A DNA stretch of 6,618 bases, taken from contig DVJG01000039.1 of the NCBI GenBank assembly GCA_018710805.1, positions 1-6,618 on the forward strand, written 5' to 3'. The stretch is from Candidatus Faecousia faecipullorum. Lineage in GTDB: Bacteria > Bacillota > Clostridia > Oscillospirales > Oscillospiraceae. The position numbers and the translations under genes were made by a program. Shown here piece by piece: positions 5,935 to 6,618 of the stretch; the first letter of the stretch is position 1, and the number at the start of each line of letters is the position of its first letter. The notes under the pieces were generated by a model. It searched no databases. It was not told the DNA's origin and was given only the letters and a program-made list of their open reading frames with translations.

Positions 5935-6594
5935 TCAGGATTCGGAGGACCCTTGGGCGGTGATGTTCCGGTAAAAGACGGCGTAGGCGGCATTGCGATA
6001 GGGGTTTAAAAAGAGGTGCCCAAGATTCATGGTCAGTGCTGCCAATATGACCCAGCCCAGGAAACTCAGGTCCAGCAGGAACAGATCAAATTTTCGTCCC
6101 ATCATCAGTTCTTTGGAACGGGCAATGGCCTGACTGGCTGTGAGCTCCGGGTGCTCCGCCAGAAGGAAGGGGGTCATGGCATAGCGGTACGCCGCCACAA
6201 TACCGGGAATGATAAAAAGCAGCGACCAGAGTAAGGTGTAGAGGCTTCGCAGAAATGCCTGGGCAAAGCCTGTTCCGAAGCGGTCAAGCTGGGAGAAGAG
6301 AACCTCCAGCTTCAGGTCCTGCCCGTCGTGCTGCCGGAGAAGAAAATTGGCGTATCCCAGCTGGAGTACGCCGCCCAAAACAATGGAGGCAAGGCCAAGG
6401 GCACCGTATTTTATGCCAATTTGTGTGGTGGAGCTGACGGAAAGATTCCATCTGTAAGTAAATTCGTCGGGGAGAAACAGTGTCCCCACCAGCAGCCCGC
6501 CCAGAAGGCAGGCAATGGCTGCCACGCCGATGGAAAGTCCCCAGCTGCCTTTCATGTGTTCCCGCGCAATGCGGCGAATGTCTTTTGTCAGCAT
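5935..6594 (-). CDS. DUF975 integral membrane protein
   Basis: This encodes a 219-residue polytopic membrane protein of the DUF975 family. It opens with the family-typical RRIAREHMKGSWGLSIGV, and later shows FIIPGIVAAYRYAMTPFLLA (128-147), HPELTASQAIARSKELMMG (148-166) and LFLLDLSFLGWVILAAL (171-187). The ending LNPYRNAAYAVFYRNI is also typical. Hydrophobic segments lie at about 20-41, 63-86, 115-138 and 171-196, so four transmembrane helices are likely; there is no cleavable signal peptide. The family's function is unknown; it is common in Firmicutes. The start at 6594 has AGGAGGG ending six bases upstream. Only 24 bases of upstream sequence are in the window, so its promoter, or any upstream partner gene, cannot be judged. 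A terminator follows the stop, so it is the last or only gene of its unit. Confidence 0.93.
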   Translation of the reverse strand: MLTKDIRRIAREHMKGSWGLSIGVAAIACLLGGLLVGTLFLPDEFTYRWNLSVSSTTQIGIKYGALGLASIVLGGVLQLGYANFLLRQHDGQDLKLEVLFSQLDRFGTGFAQAFLRSLYTLLWSLLFIIPGIVAAYRYAMTPFLLAEHPELTASQAIARSKELMMGRKFDLFLLDLSFLGWVILAALTMNLGHLFLNPYRNAAYAVFYRNITAQGSSES

Positions 6595-6618
6595 ATCGTT
6601 CCCTCCTGATAACGGTTG

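Noticed and set aside
1..6618. Mobile elements, CRISPR arrays, tRNA/rRNA genes, riboswitches, defence or phage genes
   Set aside because: I looked on both strands for long direct repeats, transposase or integrase motifs, spaced repeats and cloverleaf-like sequences, and saw none. Nearly all of the window is accounted for by the seven genes and their short control regions.

Overview
This 6.6 kb window looks like ordinary chromosome from a fairly GC-rich clostridial Firmicute. An Oscillospiraceae/Ruminococcaceae-type gut anaerobe is the best guess. Reasons: Gram-positive style AGGAGG ribosome sites, sigma-A promoters, and a set of families typical of Clostridia/Bacilli (YlmH, DUF896/YnzC, DUF951, DUF975, a clostridial-type RarA). 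The lineage is an inference from family content, not a measured match.

Layout from left to right. (1) A leftward operon (1-1411): ylmH, encoding an S4-domain RNA-binding protein, then a 68-residue DUF896 protein, then the first 132 codons of a YgiQ-family radical SAM protein cut by the window edge. (2) A 113-bp divergent promoter region (1412-1524). (3) A rightward operon of two flavoproteins (1525-4307), an HI0933/BaiN-type oxidoreductase and a COG2509-type FAD-dependent dehydrogenase, with an ATGA stop/start overlap. (4) A convergent intergenic region with two adjacent strong hairpins (about 4315-4381). (5) A leftward rarA-DUF951 operon (4390-5841) with stop and start codons directly abutting, driven by a near-consensus extended -10 promoter. 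(6) A leftward DUF975 membrane-protein gene (5935-6594), ended by an intrinsic terminator that abuts the rarA promoter.

Functional themes are translation (YlmH), replication-fork maintenance (RarA), a radical SAM enzyme of unclear substrate, two flavoenzymes of unclear substrate, and three small or membrane proteins of unknown function. I see no mobile element, CRISPR array, tRNA, rRNA, riboswitch, phage gene or defence system. The window does not appear to hold a new multi-gene system. The items most worth a second look are the coupled flavoprotein pair, the tightly coupled small proteins of unknown function (DUF896, DUF951), and the twin hairpins between the convergent operons.
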